Shown here: piece after piece, positions 63,388 to 64,000 of the stretch | Position numbering within the stretch: position 1 is the stretch's first letter | Layout of the letters: each line of letters begins with the position of its first letter | Source: Brevundimonas sp. UBA5866 | GTDB taxonomy: Bacteria > Pseudomonadota > Alphaproteobacteria > Caulobacterales > Caulobacteraceae | Direction: 5' to 3' | Length of the DNA stretch: 64,000 bases | Assembly (NCBI RefSeq): GCF_002432125.1 | Contig: NZ_DJFS01000070.1 | Coordinates: 33,099 to 97,098 of the forward strand | Program-made: the position numbers and the translations under genes | The notes under the pieces: generated by a model | What the model saw: only the letters and a program-made list of their open reading frames with translations | Database searches by the model: none | What the model was told of the DNA's origin: nothing

Positions 63388-64000
63388 ATGCGTAGCGTAG
63401 CGGGTAATGGATTGAATTCCGCAGGCCGTGGCTTTGCCGGACTGGCACTTGTCCTTCTGGCAGCGGCCTGTGCCTCGTCGCCGAAAGTACCCACCCTTCC
63501 CTATCCGGGACAGCCGAATGTCCCGCCGGTGAACTATCCGCCGGCCAATGTGCCGCCCCAGACGGGGCCCGTGCCCTATCCCGGACCCCAACCCTATGGC
63601 CAACCCCTGACCCAGCTTCCGGGCTGGGAGTACGAGGATCATCAAGGCGCGCTGCGGGCCTATGCCGAGGGCTGTGGTGTATTGCGCACCCCCTATCAGG
63701 CTTGCCAGAACGCCAAGTCCATGATGTCCCGCTATCCGCACCCTTCCGCGGAAACCGCGCGGGCCTTTTTCGAGCAATGGTTCGTGGCTGTCGAAGTGCG
63801 CAACGATGATGGCTCCAACGGTTTGCTGACATCCTATTTCGCGCCTGAATATCCGGCCCGTTGGATTCCGGATTCAGAGTTCGACATGCCTGTTCTCAGC
63901 CGTCCGGCCAATCTGGCGTCGGTGGGCGACCGGCGGGCCATCGAGGCAGGTTCGGCGCAGTCGCAGGCCTTGGCCTGGATGCGGGCCGAGGATCTGTTCT
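63388..64000 (+). CDS. mltA: Membrane-bound lytic murein transglycosylase A, C-terminus cut by window edge
   Basis: About 204 codons visible. A signal peptide ending LVLLAAACAS is a lipobox, so it should be an outer-membrane lipoprotein. A Pro-rich spacer (NVPPVNYPPANVPPQTG) follows, then the MltA domain start (LPGWEYEDHQGALRAYAEGC, LLTSYFAPEYPARW). It cleaves peptidoglycan glycan strands with 1,6-anhydro ends. Start chosen at 63388 (GAGGG upstream); the ATG at 63370 overlapping the timA stop adds 6 residues. Confidence 0.85.
   Translation, partial: MRSVAGNGLNSAGRGFAGLALVLLAAACASSPKVPTLPYPGQPNVPPVNYPPANVPPQTGPVPYPGPQPYGQPLTQLPGWEYEDHQGALRAYAEGCGVLRTPYQACQNAKSMMSRYPHPSAETARAFFEQWFVAVEVRNDDGSNGLLTSYFAPEYPARWIPDSEFDMPVLSRPANLASVGDRRAIEAGSAQSQALAWMRAEDLF

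Overview
The window is a piece of an alphaproteobacterial chromosome that includes the replication origin. I place it in the Caulobacteraceae. The reasons are the hemE / origin / ppsR (RP001-type) arrangement known from the Caulobacter Cori, a rho-hemJ-hemH-hemE arm, an mnmE-mnmG-rsmG-parA-parB cluster with parS sites, a CenR-type regulator, an NtrZ-type protein, and GANTC (CcrM-type) sites in the origin. Core genes look about 60-65% G+C by eye. The genus cannot be fixed from this; the composition would suit Asticcacaulis or a lower-GC relative.

Layout. 1-3566: gpsA (cut by the left edge), tsaD, and divergent hemC-hemD. 3611-3686: tRNA-Thr(CGT). About 3642-19950: a 16.3-kb integrated island. 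It starts in the tRNA 3' end and ends at an exact 50-bp copy of that end (19901-19950). It carries an HrgA-like nuclease, two small unknown genes, a shortened LysR-like regulator, an AAA+ ATPase, a tyrosine integrase, a GIY-YIG-like protein, and a four-gene operon on the minus strand (PLD/SNF2 helicase, DUF4391 protein, type III Mod, type III Res). 19951-23276: a second accessory patch with a DUF262-HNH-AlbA_2 protein and a small HTH protein, then a very AT-rich gene-free stretch.

23277-56669: core chromosome. It includes pirin, metK, argG, a sorbosone-dehydrogenase-like protein, a LysE-type exporter, a DUF4136 lipoprotein, xthA-lolA-ftsK, a ubiquinone-type monooxygenase, Trm112 / LON-domain / thioredoxin-TPR genes, cenR, yggS with a thiE-like gene, ntrZ, leuS-lptE-holA, the parAB cluster, rho, hemJ and hemH. 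56674-64000: hemE, the origin (57709-58238), then ppsR-maf-aroE-coaE-dnaQ, secB, a Tim44-domain gene and mltA (cut by the right edge). Genes next to the origin are transcribed away from it on both sides.

Most notable points: (i) ten GGCGCC palindromes in 239 bp of the origin, mostly about 21 bp apart, with no full CtrA box and only one-mismatch DnaA boxes; (ii) the four-gene helicase/DUF4391/Mod/Res operon, whose mod gene has a sharply bounded low-GC core; (iii) a 35%-GC patch inside leuS that ends abruptly at 68% GC; (iv) a DUF262-HNH-AlbA_2 fusion; (v) a duplicated integrase 3' end flanking a GIY-YIG-like gene. No database search was possible. Family names come from recognised motifs and gene order.
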